44,812 nucleotides of DNA, from NCBI GenBank assembly GCA_021323775.1, contig JAJPKK010000091.1, positions 1 to 44,812 on the forward strand, read 5' to 3'. A program made the translations under genes and the position numbers. The notes under the pieces were generated by a model. That model ran no database searches, had not been told where the DNA came from, and was given only the letters and a program-made list of their open reading frames with translations. The stretch is from Hyphomicrobiales bacterium (GTDB lineage: Bacteria > Pseudomonadota > Alphaproteobacteria > Rhizobiales > Xanthobacteraceae). Position 1 is the first letter of the stretch, and each line of letters begins with the position of its first letter. Positions 1-9,858 of the stretch are shown in pieces.

Positions 1-1
1 G

Positions 2-55
2 CAACAGCTCATGGCCACCCTCGCCTTCGACAAACCGCTCGCCAGACCCCCATAG
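2..55 (+). other. Possible 3' end of a gene entering from the left edge
   Basis: Reading from base 2 gives 17 codons ending in TAG at 53-55, with a plausible C-terminal composition (QQLMATLAFDKPLARPP). The window edge cuts off everything upstream, so neither the family nor the reality of the gene can be judged. Confidence 0.25.
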
Positions 56-91
56 GTCAAAATGAGAATTGCTGGAGTAAGCCTGCGAAAC

Positions 92-120
92 TTGACGTTA
101 AATGTGCCCGGCGCTATATG
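92..120 (+). promoter_or_regulatory. Sigma70-type promoter of the toxin-antitoxin operon
   Basis: A -35 hexamer TTGACG (92-97) and a -10 hexamer TATATG (115-120) are separated by exactly 17 bases. The -10 lies inside the left arm of the inverted repeat at 113-148, so a protein bound there would block RNA polymerase. Transcription would start near 127, about 30 bases before the antitoxin ATG. The assignment is by eye. Confidence 0.5.
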
Positions 121-148
121 ACCATGGTCCTGACCATGGTCATATAGC
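113..148. promoter_or_regulatory. Perfect 16-bp inverted repeat, likely antitoxin operator
   Basis: Bases 113-128 and 133-148 are exact reverse complements (arm GCTATATGACCATGGT) around the 4-base spacer CCTG. Each arm also contains the self-complementary ACCATGGT, so the element can equally be read as two copies of TGACCATGGTC at 119-129 and 131-141, 12 bases apart. Two small palindromes over the promoter are the usual arrangement for Phd/YefM antitoxin autoregulation. Binding by the downstream antitoxin is inferred. Confidence 0.6.
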
Positions 149-156
149 CCACATAC

Positions 157-387
157 ATGTCACGCCACATCAAAGCTTCGGAGTTCAAAGCCAGGTGCCT
201 CGCCTTGATGGACGAAGTCGCCCGCACCGGCACAGCGATCATCATAACAAAAAACGGCAAACCGGTCGCCGAGCTGGTGCCGCACCGTCCACGCAAGCAG
301 AGCGCACGTGGTATTCTTAGAAATGAACTCTTCATCACCGGCGACATCATTTCACCGATCGATGTCGAGTGGGATGCGCTCAAGTGA
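157..387 (+). CDS. Phd/YefM-family antitoxin
   Basis: This 76-residue protein has the compact Phd/YefM layout: an N-terminal start typical of the family (SRHIKASEFKARC), the hallmark segment IIITKNGKPVAELVP at about 30-44, and a C-terminal tail expected to wrap the toxin. Family members bind their own operator through the N-terminal half and neutralise a PIN-domain RNase through the tail. The gene ends in TGA at 385-387, which overlaps the GTG start of the toxin, so the two are translationally coupled. There is no clear Shine-Dalgarno before the ATG; the leader is only about 30 bases. The inverted repeat at 113-148 is the likely autoregulatory site. Family assignment is firm; cognate pairing is inferred from the overlap. 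Confidence 0.88.
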   Translation: MSRHIKASEFKARCLALMDEVARTGTAIIITKNGKPVAELVPHRPRKQSARGILRNELFITGDIISPIDVEWDALK

Positions 388-782
388 TCTTGCTCGACAC
401 ACATGCCGCAATTTGGCTCGCGATTGACCAGGGGCTTGGCAAACAGAGTCAAAGGATTGCTGACAAGGCGTTGGCCGACGATCGCCTTACGCTGAGCGCA
501 TTCAGTTTCTGGGAGCTGGGAATGCTGATCGCCAAGCGAAGGCTGCGAGCCGTCAAATCGGCCGGCGAACTACGGTCCAAACTGCTGGGAGCTGGCATCC
601 GCGAGTTGCCGCTCACCGGCGAGATTGCAATTCTTGCGGCTGAACTTGAAGGGCTCGATGGCGACCCTGCGGATCGCATCATCGCGGCCACCGCGATTAC
701 GCACGACGCCACGTTGATGACGGCGGACGCCAATCTATTGCAATGGCGCCACGGATTGAAGCGCCACAACGCAGAACAATGA
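384..782 (+). CDS. PIN-domain toxin, VapC family
   Basis: A 132-residue PIN-domain protein. The four acidic residues that bind the catalytic Mg2+ are visible: Asp5 (LLDTHAAIW), Glu44 (FWELG), Asp97 (DPADRIIAATA) and Asp115 (TADANLL). VapC toxins are ribonucleases that commonly cut tRNA or rRNA when the antitoxin is degraded; the target here cannot be read from sequence. I choose GTG 384 over the in-frame ATG 369 because it places the PIN fold directly at the N-terminus and overlaps the antitoxin stop as GTGA, the usual coupling. The complete catalytic set suggests an active toxin. Confidence 0.87.
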   Translation: MILLDTHAAIWLAIDQGLGKQSQRIADKALADDRLTLSAFSFWELGMLIAKRRLRAVKSAGELRSKLLGAGIRELPLTGEIAILAAELEGLDGDPADRIIAATAITHDATLMTADANLLQWRHGLKRHNAEQ

Positions 783-1159
783 AACGAAGCGATGCTCCAG
801 GAGGTGCCTTTACCGGACCTGGGATAGATTCTGCCCTCCGCTAGTCGGGCGGCGGCCCCGCCGCCCGTTTGCAGTGTGAGTTGCCTCAGGCGCTTTCAGC
901 ACTCATTGCGGTCGCCTTTGGCCTGGGCCGCCGCGCGGCGCCGCACCGACGGCGGCGGCGCATTCGGCCCCGTCACGTTGCCCGGGCGCTGTTCGGGCTG
1001 GCGGGCCGCTTGCGGTGCGGTCTGGCGTTGCTCGCCCGGCTGCTGCCGTGCGGACGGTATCCCCGCAGCGCTGGAGCAAACCGGCGCCGGAGTCTTCGAA
1101 GGCGTTCGACGACGAACTCAAATCGTAGATGTCGCCTTGCCCGGCGGAAAATCCTGTTG
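783..1159. other. Gene-free interval between vapC and the WD40 gene
   Basis: Apart from the hairpin at 846-867 I find no supported gene. On the minus strand one frame stays open from about 1119 down to a TGA at 896-898. It is rich in Gln, Pro, Ala and Arg but has no convincing start codon or ribosome site. It could be the decayed tail of a gene or simply high-GC noise. Confidence 0.4.
846..870 (+). terminator. Hairpin downstream of the toxin gene
   Basis: CGGGCGGC (846-853) pairs with GCCGCCCG (860-867) around the loop GGCCCC and is followed by TTT. It lies 64 bases after the toxin stop and is a plausible intrinsic terminator, though the T-run is short. Confidence 0.4.
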
Positions 1160-2164
1160 TCAGGCCAGATCCACTATGCCGGCGTCGCCCTCTTCGGTCC
1201 CGAAGGCGACCGCGGTGCCTTTCGCATTCCATGCCAGGGCCGATACAGGGGATCCGGCAGGGCGGCGTGCCAGGACCTCGGCGCCATCCGTCGCGCGCAC
1301 GAGAAGCACCAGGCCGTCCTCATAGCCGGCCGCAATCACATCCTTTTGCGGATGGCAGGCCACCGTGCTGACCTGGTGCTCGGCCGGCACCAGCACTCGC
1401 GGCTCTTTTCCCATCGGTCCATCTTTGCCATGGAACGACCAAACAACGAGTTGAGGCGCCCCCGATGTTGCGAGCCCCTTGCCATCGGCGGTCCACGCCA
1501 TGGCCTGCACTTTCGTGGCATAGCCGGACATGCGCATATGCTTGCCGTCGGTGAGGCGCCAACCGTGGAGCGCCGGTTCCTGCATGGCCGTGACCAGATA
1601 GCGCCCGTCCGGGCTGAAGATGACGCCGACGTGCGAGCCCTTCCACTCCAAGCGCTCCGGCGCTGCGTCCGGCGCATTGGGAAACCACAACGTCACGCCA
1701 TTGTAATGGGCGATCGCCAGCCGTCGCCCTTTCGGCGCGAAGGCAAGCCCGCCCACCGTCGACGGCGCTTCGAGCTTGTGCGGCCCGCCGCTGCGGGATT
1801 GGACGTACGCATCTCTTCCGGCCGACCAGGCGACTGCGCCGTCTGGAGCGATGGCGACATGGTCGATCCAGCGATGCTTGGGATCGACGGCAATCGTCGT
1901 CGTTGTCATATCGGGTTTCGCTGCTACGACCTTGCCGTCGTCGCCGCCTGTCACGATCCGTTCGCGGTCGCTCGCCGCCGTCAGGATGGCCCCGTCATGA
2001 ACCACAACGCGCCGAGGTTCGGCGTTTCCTGTTACAAATAACAGCGCTTCGTCGCCGAGCACGAACACGGCGCCGGATTTAAGAAAATAAGCGCCGACCA
2101 CCGGCGCTCCCGCCGCAATGTGCCTTGTGCGATCCGCAACGGACGGAGTGTCAGTGGTAGCCAT
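1160..2164 (-). CDS. WD40-repeat beta-propeller protein
   Basis: A 334-residue protein built of repeated blades. Successive repeats carry the typical strand pattern, for example VGVIFSPDGRYLVTA, VQAMAWTADGKGLATSG, VSTVACHPQKDVIAAG and VSALAWNAKGTAVAFG. There is no signal peptide, so it is probably cytoplasmic. WD40 propellers are protein-interaction scaffolds, and no enzymatic motif is visible. It follows the CobW-type GTPase gene on the same strand after 165 bases, which suggests a role linked to metal homeostasis (inference). The start ATG at 2164 (MATTDTPSVADRT) has a weak AAGG upstream. An upstream in-frame extension would run through the hairpin repeat at 2250-2269 and is unlikely. Confidence 0.8.
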   Translation of the reverse strand: MATTDTPSVADRTRHIAAGAPVVGAYFLKSGAVFVLGDEALLFVTGNAEPRRVVVHDGAILTAASDRERIVTGGDDGKVVAAKPDMTTTTIAVDPKHRWIDHVAIAPDGAVAWSAGRDAYVQSRSGGPHKLEAPSTVGGLAFAPKGRRLAIAHYNGVTLWFPNAPDAAPERLEWKGSHVGVIFSPDGRYLVTAMQEPALHGWRLTDGKHMRMSGYATKVQAMAWTADGKGLATSGAPQLVVWSFHGKDGPMGKEPRVLVPAEHQVSTVACHPQKDVIAAGYEDGLVLLVRATDGAEVLARRPAGSPVSALAWNAKGTAVAFGTEEGDAGIVDLA

Positions 2165-2249
2165 GGACAGCGCCTTAGCCGATGCGATGTGTTTCGACTG
2201 GTCATCGCCGCGTTTGTGCCGGCCATCCGCATCGTGCGCCCCCTCCCTG

Positions 2250-2269
2250 CTCTCCCGCTTGCGGGGGAG
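2250..2269. repeat. GC hairpin repeat, family A
   Basis: A near-perfect palindrome centred on CCGCTTGCGG, flanked by CCCTCCC and GGGAGGG. It resembles copies at 12189-12212, 16033-16046 and 16101-16127. It lies between cobW and the WD40 gene. With no T-run it is better called an intergenic repeat than a terminator. Confidence 0.6.
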
Positions 2270-2329
2270 GGAGATGGATGCCAGACGCAAGACCGGGTCA
2301 TGACTGCTCAGAGCTGACCGGCGTCATGG

Positions 2330-3370
2330 TCATGCCGCGCATTCCTCGAAACCCTTGCGGATCATGCTCTCCGGCAATGCGCGGCCGATGAAAATGATCC
2401 GGCTCTCGCGCTTCTCGCTCTCGCGCCAGTCGCGCTGATGGTCGCCGTCCAGCATCATATGCACGCCCTGGAAGGCGAAGCGCCTGGGGTCGTCCTTGAA
2501 TGCGAGAATCCCCTTGGTGCGGAGAATGTTTTGACCCTCCTGAGCCACCAGATTCTGAATCCAGGGGAAGAATTTTTCCGGGTCGAGCGCACGGTCAGTC
2601 CTGAGCGACAGCGACTGCATGTCCTCATCGTGATAGTGCCTGAGCCCGCGATGACTATGGTTGTGGCCGTCCGCATGATCGCGGTGGTGATGATGGTCGT
2701 GACTGTCGCCCGCTTCAAGGAATTGCGGCTCGACCTCGAGAATGCGGTCGAGGTCAAAGGCATTGCGGTGCAGCACCTCGGCGAGCGGCACGGCGCAGCG
2801 CTGCGTCAGGTGGAGCGTCGCATAGGGATTGATGGCGCGGATGCGCGCTTCGATCTCCCGCAAATCTGCATCGCCGACCAGGTCCGTCTTATTGAGCAGG
2901 ATCACATCAGCGAAGGCGATCTGATTCTTGGCCTCCGGGGCATCGCGCAGCCGGTCCCTGAGCCACTTGGCGTCCGCTACCGTGACGACAGCGTCGAGCT
3001 TCGCCTTGCGGCCGATCTCCTGGTCCACGAAGAAGGTTTGGGCGACCGGCGCCGGGTCGGCAAGCCCCGTGGTCTCCACGATGATGGCGTCGAATTTGCC
3101 TTTGCGCCGCATCAGGCCTCCGATGATGCGAATGAGATCGCCCCGCACCGTGCAGCAGATGCAGCCGTTGTTCATCTCAAAGATTTCCTCGTCGGCGCCC
3201 ACGACCAGGTCGCTGTCGATGCCGATCTCGCCGAACTCATTGATGATGACAGCGTATTTCCGGCCATGCGGCTCCGACAAAATGCGGTTGAGCAGCGTGG
3301 TCTTGCCGGCCCCGAGGTAGCCGGTCAGCACCGTAACGGGGACTTTGTCAGAGGTGATCGGGTCGGCCAT
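2330..3370 (-). CDS. CobW/COG0523-family metallochaperone GTPase
   Basis: A 346-residue G3E-class GTPase. It has a Walker A motif GYLGAGKT (17-24), the family metal-binding motif C-I-C-C (70-73, in NNGCICCTVRGDL), an NKTDL guanine-specificity motif, and a CobW C-terminal domain. A histidine-rich loop (roughly 220-250, starting HDHHHHRDHADG) marks members that bind zinc or similar metals and deliver them to client proteins. ATG 3370 is chosen over an in-frame TTG 12 bases upstream because GGAGG sits five bases before it. No clear Zur box is visible upstream. The likely role is zinc handling; a cobalamin role is less likely because no cob genes are nearby. Confidence 0.88.
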   Translation of the reverse strand: MADPITSDKVPVTVLTGYLGAGKTTLLNRILSEPHGRKYAVIINEFGEIGIDSDLVVGADEEIFEMNNGCICCTVRGDLIRIIGGLMRRKGKFDAIIVETTGLADPAPVAQTFFVDQEIGRKAKLDAVVTVADAKWLRDRLRDAPEAKNQIAFADVILLNKTDLVGDADLREIEARIRAINPYATLHLTQRCAVPLAEVLHRNAFDLDRILEVEPQFLEAGDSHDHHHHRDHADGHNHSHRGLRHYHDEDMQSLSLRTDRALDPEKFFPWIQNLVAQEGQNILRTKGILAFKDDPRRFAFQGVHMMLDGDHQRDWRESEKRESRIIFIGRALPESMIRKGFEECAA

Positions 3371-3490
3371 CCAAGCCTCCAAAGTTCAGCGCTGATATAG
3401 AGATCGTTTGTGGCACAAAAATCGTCCGCGAGCTTCGCCTCAGTTTGGTGAGGACAGAGGAGCATGGCGCAGCGAAACTGATACAATCCT

Positions 3491-4036
3491 TCACCGCCCC
3501 ACAGGCTTGACACGCATGTCCGTGTTTTGCCGGTCGACGGAATGACGCGCCTCAGGCCGCAGCCTTGGCCTGTAGCTGCCCGGCTTCTCCAGGATCGTAC
3601 GCAGGCGGGACAATTCATCGCCTACCGGACCGGCGCGCGCGGCAAATCGATCTCGCATCACCCGCGCGGCGTTGGGAAACCCTTCCAGGACCTTGCGGAA
3701 CAGACTGCGGGAAATCCGCATCACCGTGGTCGGTTCGTGCGCGATCGCGGTCGCGGAGCAAACGGTTTCGGTGACGAGGGCAAGCTCCCCGATGAGCGCG
3801 CCAGGACCGAACGTGACGCTTGGACCAGACCATCTGGGATCGTCCGGGGTGAGCTTTAGCGAGCCTTCCTGAACGACGTAGCCCGCGTCGGTCGTTTCTC
3901 CGGCCCGGAAGAGGATTTCGCCTTCGGCAAGATGCTGCGACTCCGAACCGATGGCGACGATCTGCAAGGCCGAGAATCCGAGCTTCGCGAAGGTCGGAAC
4001 GCGCGACAAAATAGCGATGTCGTCTTCGATCGTCAC
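3491..4036 (-). CDS. Cyclic nucleotide-binding (CAP-ED) domain protein
   Basis: A 181-residue protein whose first 130 or so residues form a CRP-like beta-roll (AEGEILFRAGETTDAGYVVQ, then FGPGALIGELALVTE). Only about 50 residues follow, without a recognisable helix-turn-helix, so it is not an ordinary CRP/FNR regulator; it may be a sensor or adaptor. The start is GTG 4036, 21 bases after the response-regulator stop on the same strand, giving a two-gene transcription unit. The canonical cAMP-binding phosphate cassette is only partly matched, so the ligand is unknown. Confidence 0.75.
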   Translation of the reverse strand: MTIEDDIAILSRVPTFAKLGFSALQIVAIGSESQHLAEGEILFRAGETTDAGYVVQEGSLKLTPDDPRWSGPSVTFGPGALIGELALVTETVCSATAIAHEPTTVMRISRSLFRKVLEGFPNAARVMRDRFAARAGPVGDELSRLRTILEKPGSYRPRLRPEARHSVDRQNTDMRVKPVGR

Positions 4037-4057
4037 AGCCGCACCGCGCGACCCGTC

Positions 4058-4744
4058 TCAAGGAATCAGCTTGTAGCCGCCGGGTTCCGTGACCAAGATC
4101 TCAGGCATTGCCGCATCCTTCTCGATCTTCTGGCGCAGCCGATAGATATGCGTCTCCAGCGTGTGCGTGGTTACCCCGGAATTATAGCCCCAAACCTCCT
4201 GCAGCAGGACTTCGCGTGAGATCGACTTTTGGCCGGCGCGGTAAAGGAACCTCAGGATGGCGGTCTCTTTTTCGGTAAGTCTGACCTTGTTGCCCTTGCT
4301 GCCCGTCAACAGCTTCGAGCTTGGTTGGAACGAATAAGGTCCGATGGCGAAGACGGCGTCCTCGCTTGCCTCGTGCTGCCTGAGCTGGGCGCGGATTCTC
4401 GCCAGCAGCACGGCGAATCGGAACGGCTTTGCAACGTAGTCGTTCGCGCCGGCTTCTAGACCCAGGATCGTATCGGAATCGGTATCGTGACCGGTCAGCA
4501 TGATGATCGGCGCCTTAAAGGAGTTCTTCCGTAAGATGCGCACCGCTTCACGGCCGTCGATGTCCGGCAGGCCGACATCCATGATGACGAGGTCAATCTG
4601 CCCGCTTTTGGCGGCTTGCACGCCTTTGGCCCCGGTATCGGCCGAAATGGCTTCAAACTCGTCGTGGAGCGACAATTGCTCGACGAGCGCCTCGCGCAGC
4701 TCGTAGTCGTCGTCCACAATCAGGATTCTACGCGCAGTCGCCAT
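4058..4744 (-). CDS. cenR: OmpR-family response regulator, CenR-like
   Basis: A 228-residue two-domain regulator. The receiver domain has the acidic pocket Asp11-13, the phospho-acceptor Asp56 (IMDVGLPD), Thr84 and Lys106 (AKPF). A winged-helix DNA-binding domain follows (RLTEKETAILRFLYRAG, then TTHTLETHIYRLRQKIE). The receiver segments around LTGHDT and KPFRFAVLLARIRAQLR recall CenR, the essential envelope-linked regulator of Caulobacter and other Alphaproteobacteria. No sensor kinase gene is adjacent. It is transcribed divergently from an L,D-transpeptidase-like gene, which fits a cell-envelope regulon. The family call is firm; the CenR name is from memory of the family. Confidence 0.82.
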   Translation of the reverse strand: MATARRILIVDDDYELREALVEQLSLHDEFEAISADTGAKGVQAAKSGQIDLVIMDVGLPDIDGREAVRILRKNSFKAPIIMLTGHDTDSDTILGLEAGANDYVAKPFRFAVLLARIRAQLRQHEASEDAVFAIGPYSFQPSSKLLTGSKGNKVRLTEKETAILRFLYRAGQKSISREVLLQEVWGYNSGVTTHTLETHIYRLRQKIEKDAAMPEILVTEPGGYKLIP

Positions 4745-4871
4745 GGAAAGCCCCGCGGATCGGTCTTGGATGCCACGTTATCCAAGCAAGTAGAGCAGTC
4801 GGCGAGCAGAGCGCAAGCACAACCCGCGCATACCGCTGGCAATGGCGCAAAATTCGGCCTATTGAGGGCGT

Positions 4872-5405
4872 ATGCATCGGATAACGCTCACAAATTTGTG
4901 GTTGCGGACAAGGCCCGGCGATCGCCGGCAAGGATGGTTATCGGCTGGAGGCCGCTACATCAAAGTGGCGCTGGGTCGTTCCGGGATCAAGGCCAACAAG
5001 CGCGAAGGAGACGGCGCAACCCCGGCCGGGCGTTATCGGCTGGTGCGCCTGTGGTGGCGCCCCGACCGTTTCCCACGCCCGCGGACGCTGCTGCCGGTGA
5101 GGCGCATCGACAGCCTAGATGGATGGTGCGAGGAGCCGTCCGACCGGCGCTATAACCGCGCCATCAGAATTTCGCCGGGCCAGCCCGGTGATCGATTGTG
5201 GCGCTCCGATGCCTTATACGACCTGATCATTGAGATCGACCACAACCAGCGGCCCAGGGTTTCGGGCCGCGGGAGCGCAGTATTCATCCACGTCGCCCGG
5301 GCGGACTTATCGCCTACGGCCGGCTGCATTTCCTTGCCGATCAGCGCTCTCAGAAAGGTTATAGCGCGCCTTGGACCCAGGACAAGGTTGACAATTCATT
5401 GCTGA
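4872..5405 (+). CDS. L,D-transpeptidase (YkuD) family protein
   Basis: A 177-residue protein with the YkuD-type catalytic pair: His140 (FIHVARADLSPTAG) and Cys152 (GCISL). These enzymes use the cysteine to form L,D crosslinks in peptidoglycan or to attach proteins to it. It resembles the short form without a peptidoglycan-binding module (KREGDGATPAGRYRL near 43-57 is typical). There is no obvious signal peptide: the N-terminus MHRITLTNLWLRTRPG is not a clear leader, so localisation is uncertain. The promoter region is shared with the divergent response-regulator gene (4745-4871). Confidence 0.82.
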   Translation: MHRITLTNLWLRTRPGDRRQGWLSAGGRYIKVALGRSGIKANKREGDGATPAGRYRLVRLWWRPDRFPRPRTLLPVRRIDSLDGWCEEPSDRRYNRAIRISPGQPGDRLWRSDALYDLIIEIDHNQRPRVSGRGSAVFIHVARADLSPTAGCISLPISALRKVIARLGPRTRLTIHC

Positions 5406-5459
5406 GCGGCACGGCAACATCCGTGGCCCGGGTTGCGCGCATCCCGGATTTTGCTGCGC

Positions 5460-6161
5460 TCAGTCCGGACTGAGGGGCGCTGCGCTCGTGCGACTGCCGA
5501 AAATTGCGGTTCCCAGCCGCACATGGGTGGCGCCGAACCTTATCGCGGTCGCAAAATCGGCGCTCATGCCCATCGACAGCAATTTCAATCCGTTGCGTGC
5601 GGCGATCTTGGCGGTCAGAGCGAAATGAGGCGCCGGCGCCTCGTCAGCCGGCGGGATGCACATGAGGCCTGAAATCTCAAGGTCGTACGACTTACGGCAA
5701 GCAGCGATGAAGGCATCAGCATGCTCGGGCAGCACTCCGGCTTTCTGCGGCTCGGCTCCGGTGTTGACCTGCACGAGCAGCAACGGCGCTTGACCCTGCT
5801 TCTGGATTTCCTTCGCCAACGCGACACACAAGCTCGGTCGATCAACCGAATGGATCGCGTCGAACAGCGTGAGCGCCTCCCTCGCTTTGTTGGACTGCAG
5901 CGCGCCAATGAGATGCAGCTCCAAATCTTGATGCCGTTCGCGAAGCGCCGGCCATTTCGCGCGGGCCTCCTGAACCCGGTTTTCTCCAAAAGCTCTTTGT
6001 CCGGCTGCAATGACCAGCTCAACCGCCTCTACGCCATACGTTTTGGAAACCGCCACCAAAGTCACGCTTTGGGAGGGGCGCCCCGCATCCCGGCACGCCG
6101 CCTCGATGTCGCGGCGTAAAGCTTGAAGGGCAATAACGGGGTCATGACGGGGCGCAACCAC
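5460..6161 (-). CDS. yggS: YggS/PROSC-family pyridoxal phosphate homeostasis protein
   Basis: A 233-residue alanine-racemase-like TIM-barrel protein. Lys40 in TLVAVSKTYG is the PLP-binding lysine. Other family landmarks are FGENRVQEA, HLIGALQSNK, GLMCIPP, LSMGMSADFATAI and VRLGTAIFG. YggS/PROSC proteins buffer free PLP and have no known catalytic reaction. The start is taken as GTG 6161, which keeps the normal N-terminal helix, but it has only a weak ribosome site (GGAT) and is the least certain part of the call. It is divergent from leuS. Confidence 0.88.
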   Translation of the reverse strand: MVAPRHDPVIALQALRRDIEAACRDAGRPSQSVTLVAVSKTYGVEAVELVIAAGQRAFGENRVQEARAKWPALRERHQDLELHLIGALQSNKAREALTLFDAIHSVDRPSLCVALAKEIQKQGQAPLLLVQVNTGAEPQKAGVLPEHADAFIAACRKSYDLEISGLMCIPPADEAPAPHFALTAKIAARNGLKLLSMGMSADFATAIRFGATHVRLGTAIFGSRTSAAPLSPD

Positions 6162-6476
6162 TGCGGATCATCCGATTTCTGATTTCGTTGAAGCGAGTTC
6201 CGGTGAGGTTGAAGCGCTGGCGCCTCGTCCGGGCGCCGTGGTCGGGCTTGTCCAGGCCGCCTCGATTGTTTTCTGCGCGTCCACGCTACCCTCCCGCATT
6301 GGGCCCGCATTGGGGAGGGCAAGGCGGGGATGGTCGCCGCGAGAGGCCCGGCCACGGCGCCTTCGAGCCATTCAACACGCCGGAAATCCGCTCCACATTC
6401 ATCGTTGCCGGCACGTGGTTGACCTGTCCGTCGCAATCATGTCCTAGTCCGACTATGTTTCAACGGCCGGACCATC
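6162..6476. repeat. yggS-leuS gap with a large nested inverted repeat
   Basis: No gene is supported in this 315-base divergent gap. Arms at 6232-6248 and 6345-6361 are near-exact inverted repeats (GGCGCCGTGG...). They belong to the GGGCTTGTCC repeat family (family C) seen at 12028-12118 and 28550-28619. Nested between them is a second palindrome, CCCTCCC (6289-6295) with GGGGAGGG (6312-6319), which resembles family A. The promoters of both flanking genes must also lie here. Confidence 0.55.
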
Positions 6477-9090
<2,614 letters not shown>

Positions 9091-9104
<14 letters not shown>

Positions 9105-9657
9105 ACAAGCTCGGAGGCGTCGCCTCGCCGGCAGGCTCGCTTGCATCGCTTTTCTTGGCGGCCTGGCGGCCGGTTGTTTCCAGCCGCTTTACGGCAACGT
9201 TTCGCTGACGAATTCGCCGCCCGTCGCTCCGGCGCTGGCCGCGGTCGACGTTTCCCAAATCGCTGCGCCGAGCGGCTCGCCGGAAGCGCGGGTCGCTGTT
9301 GAGACGAGAAATCAGCTCATATTCGACCTCACTGGCGGCGCTCAACCGCCGCCCCCCACCCATCGGCTCGCGATCAGGATGTCCTCGAACCGCCTTTCAG
9401 TCATCGTGGATATCACCAGCGGCCGGCCGGATGTCGAGGATTATGGCCTCAACGTCAGCTACACGCTGACCGAGATCAAGACCGGCAAGCCCGTGGTGAC
9501 GGGCAGCACTTTTGCCCGTGTGTCGTACGACATTCCCGGGCAGGCTCAGCGGTTTGCCCGCGCGCGGGCGCTGCGTGACGCTGAAGATCGCGCCGCCAAA
9601 CTGATTGCCGACAATATCAGAGCGCGACTCGCTTCTTATTTTGTCGCCGGGACCTGA
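9091..9657 (+). CDS. lptE: LPS-assembly lipoprotein LptE
   Basis: A 188-residue lipoprotein. Its signal peptide ([17 protein letters not shown]) ends in the lipobox LAAG-C, followed by FQPLYG, the usual start of mature LptE. LptE plugs the LptD barrel that inserts lipopolysaccharide into the outer membrane. The fold is weakly conserved, but the position between leuS and holA is diagnostic. ATG 9091 is chosen over an in-frame TTG at 9070 because it gives a normal signal-peptide length. It overlaps leuS by 14 bases. Confidence 0.87.
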
Positions 9658-9676
9658 GCGCGTGACAAAAAATTCG

Positions 9677-9830
9677 GCCCTCGTCCCGAGGACCGCGCAC
9701 CGAAATCGGGCTTGCCCGACTTCGGCGACCTAAAGCGCCGAAATCGGCAACAGCGGATTTCAGCACGCGCGTCGTGAGCTTGTCGAGGGACGGCCGGCCA
9801 AGCGGCCGCCTCCTCAGGATGAGGTTTTCA
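9677..9830. repeat. Degenerate copy of the CATCCTGAGGAGG repeat (family B)
   Basis: The lptE-holA gap begins with GGCCCTCGTCCCGAGGACC and ends with CCTCCTCAGGATGAGG, a degraded version of the palindrome at 40451-40502. A second palindromic block (CCGAAATCGGGC ... GCGCCGAAATCGG) lies between them. Confidence 0.45.
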
Positions 9831-9858
9831 CACGCTCTAACCGACTGAGTCACAAGCC

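Noticed and set aside
869-2041. 390-codon plus-strand frame opposite the WD40 gene
   Set aside because: Arginine-rich composition without any domain; it is the complement of real WD40 codons.
2438-3400. 320-codon plus-strand frame opposite cobW
   Set aside because: Mirror of a well-supported GTPase; no independent motif, and a Val/Asp/Arg-rich composition typical of shadows.
3371-3490. Zur box upstream of cobW
   Set aside because: No palindromic AT-rich match of the expected form was found by eye.
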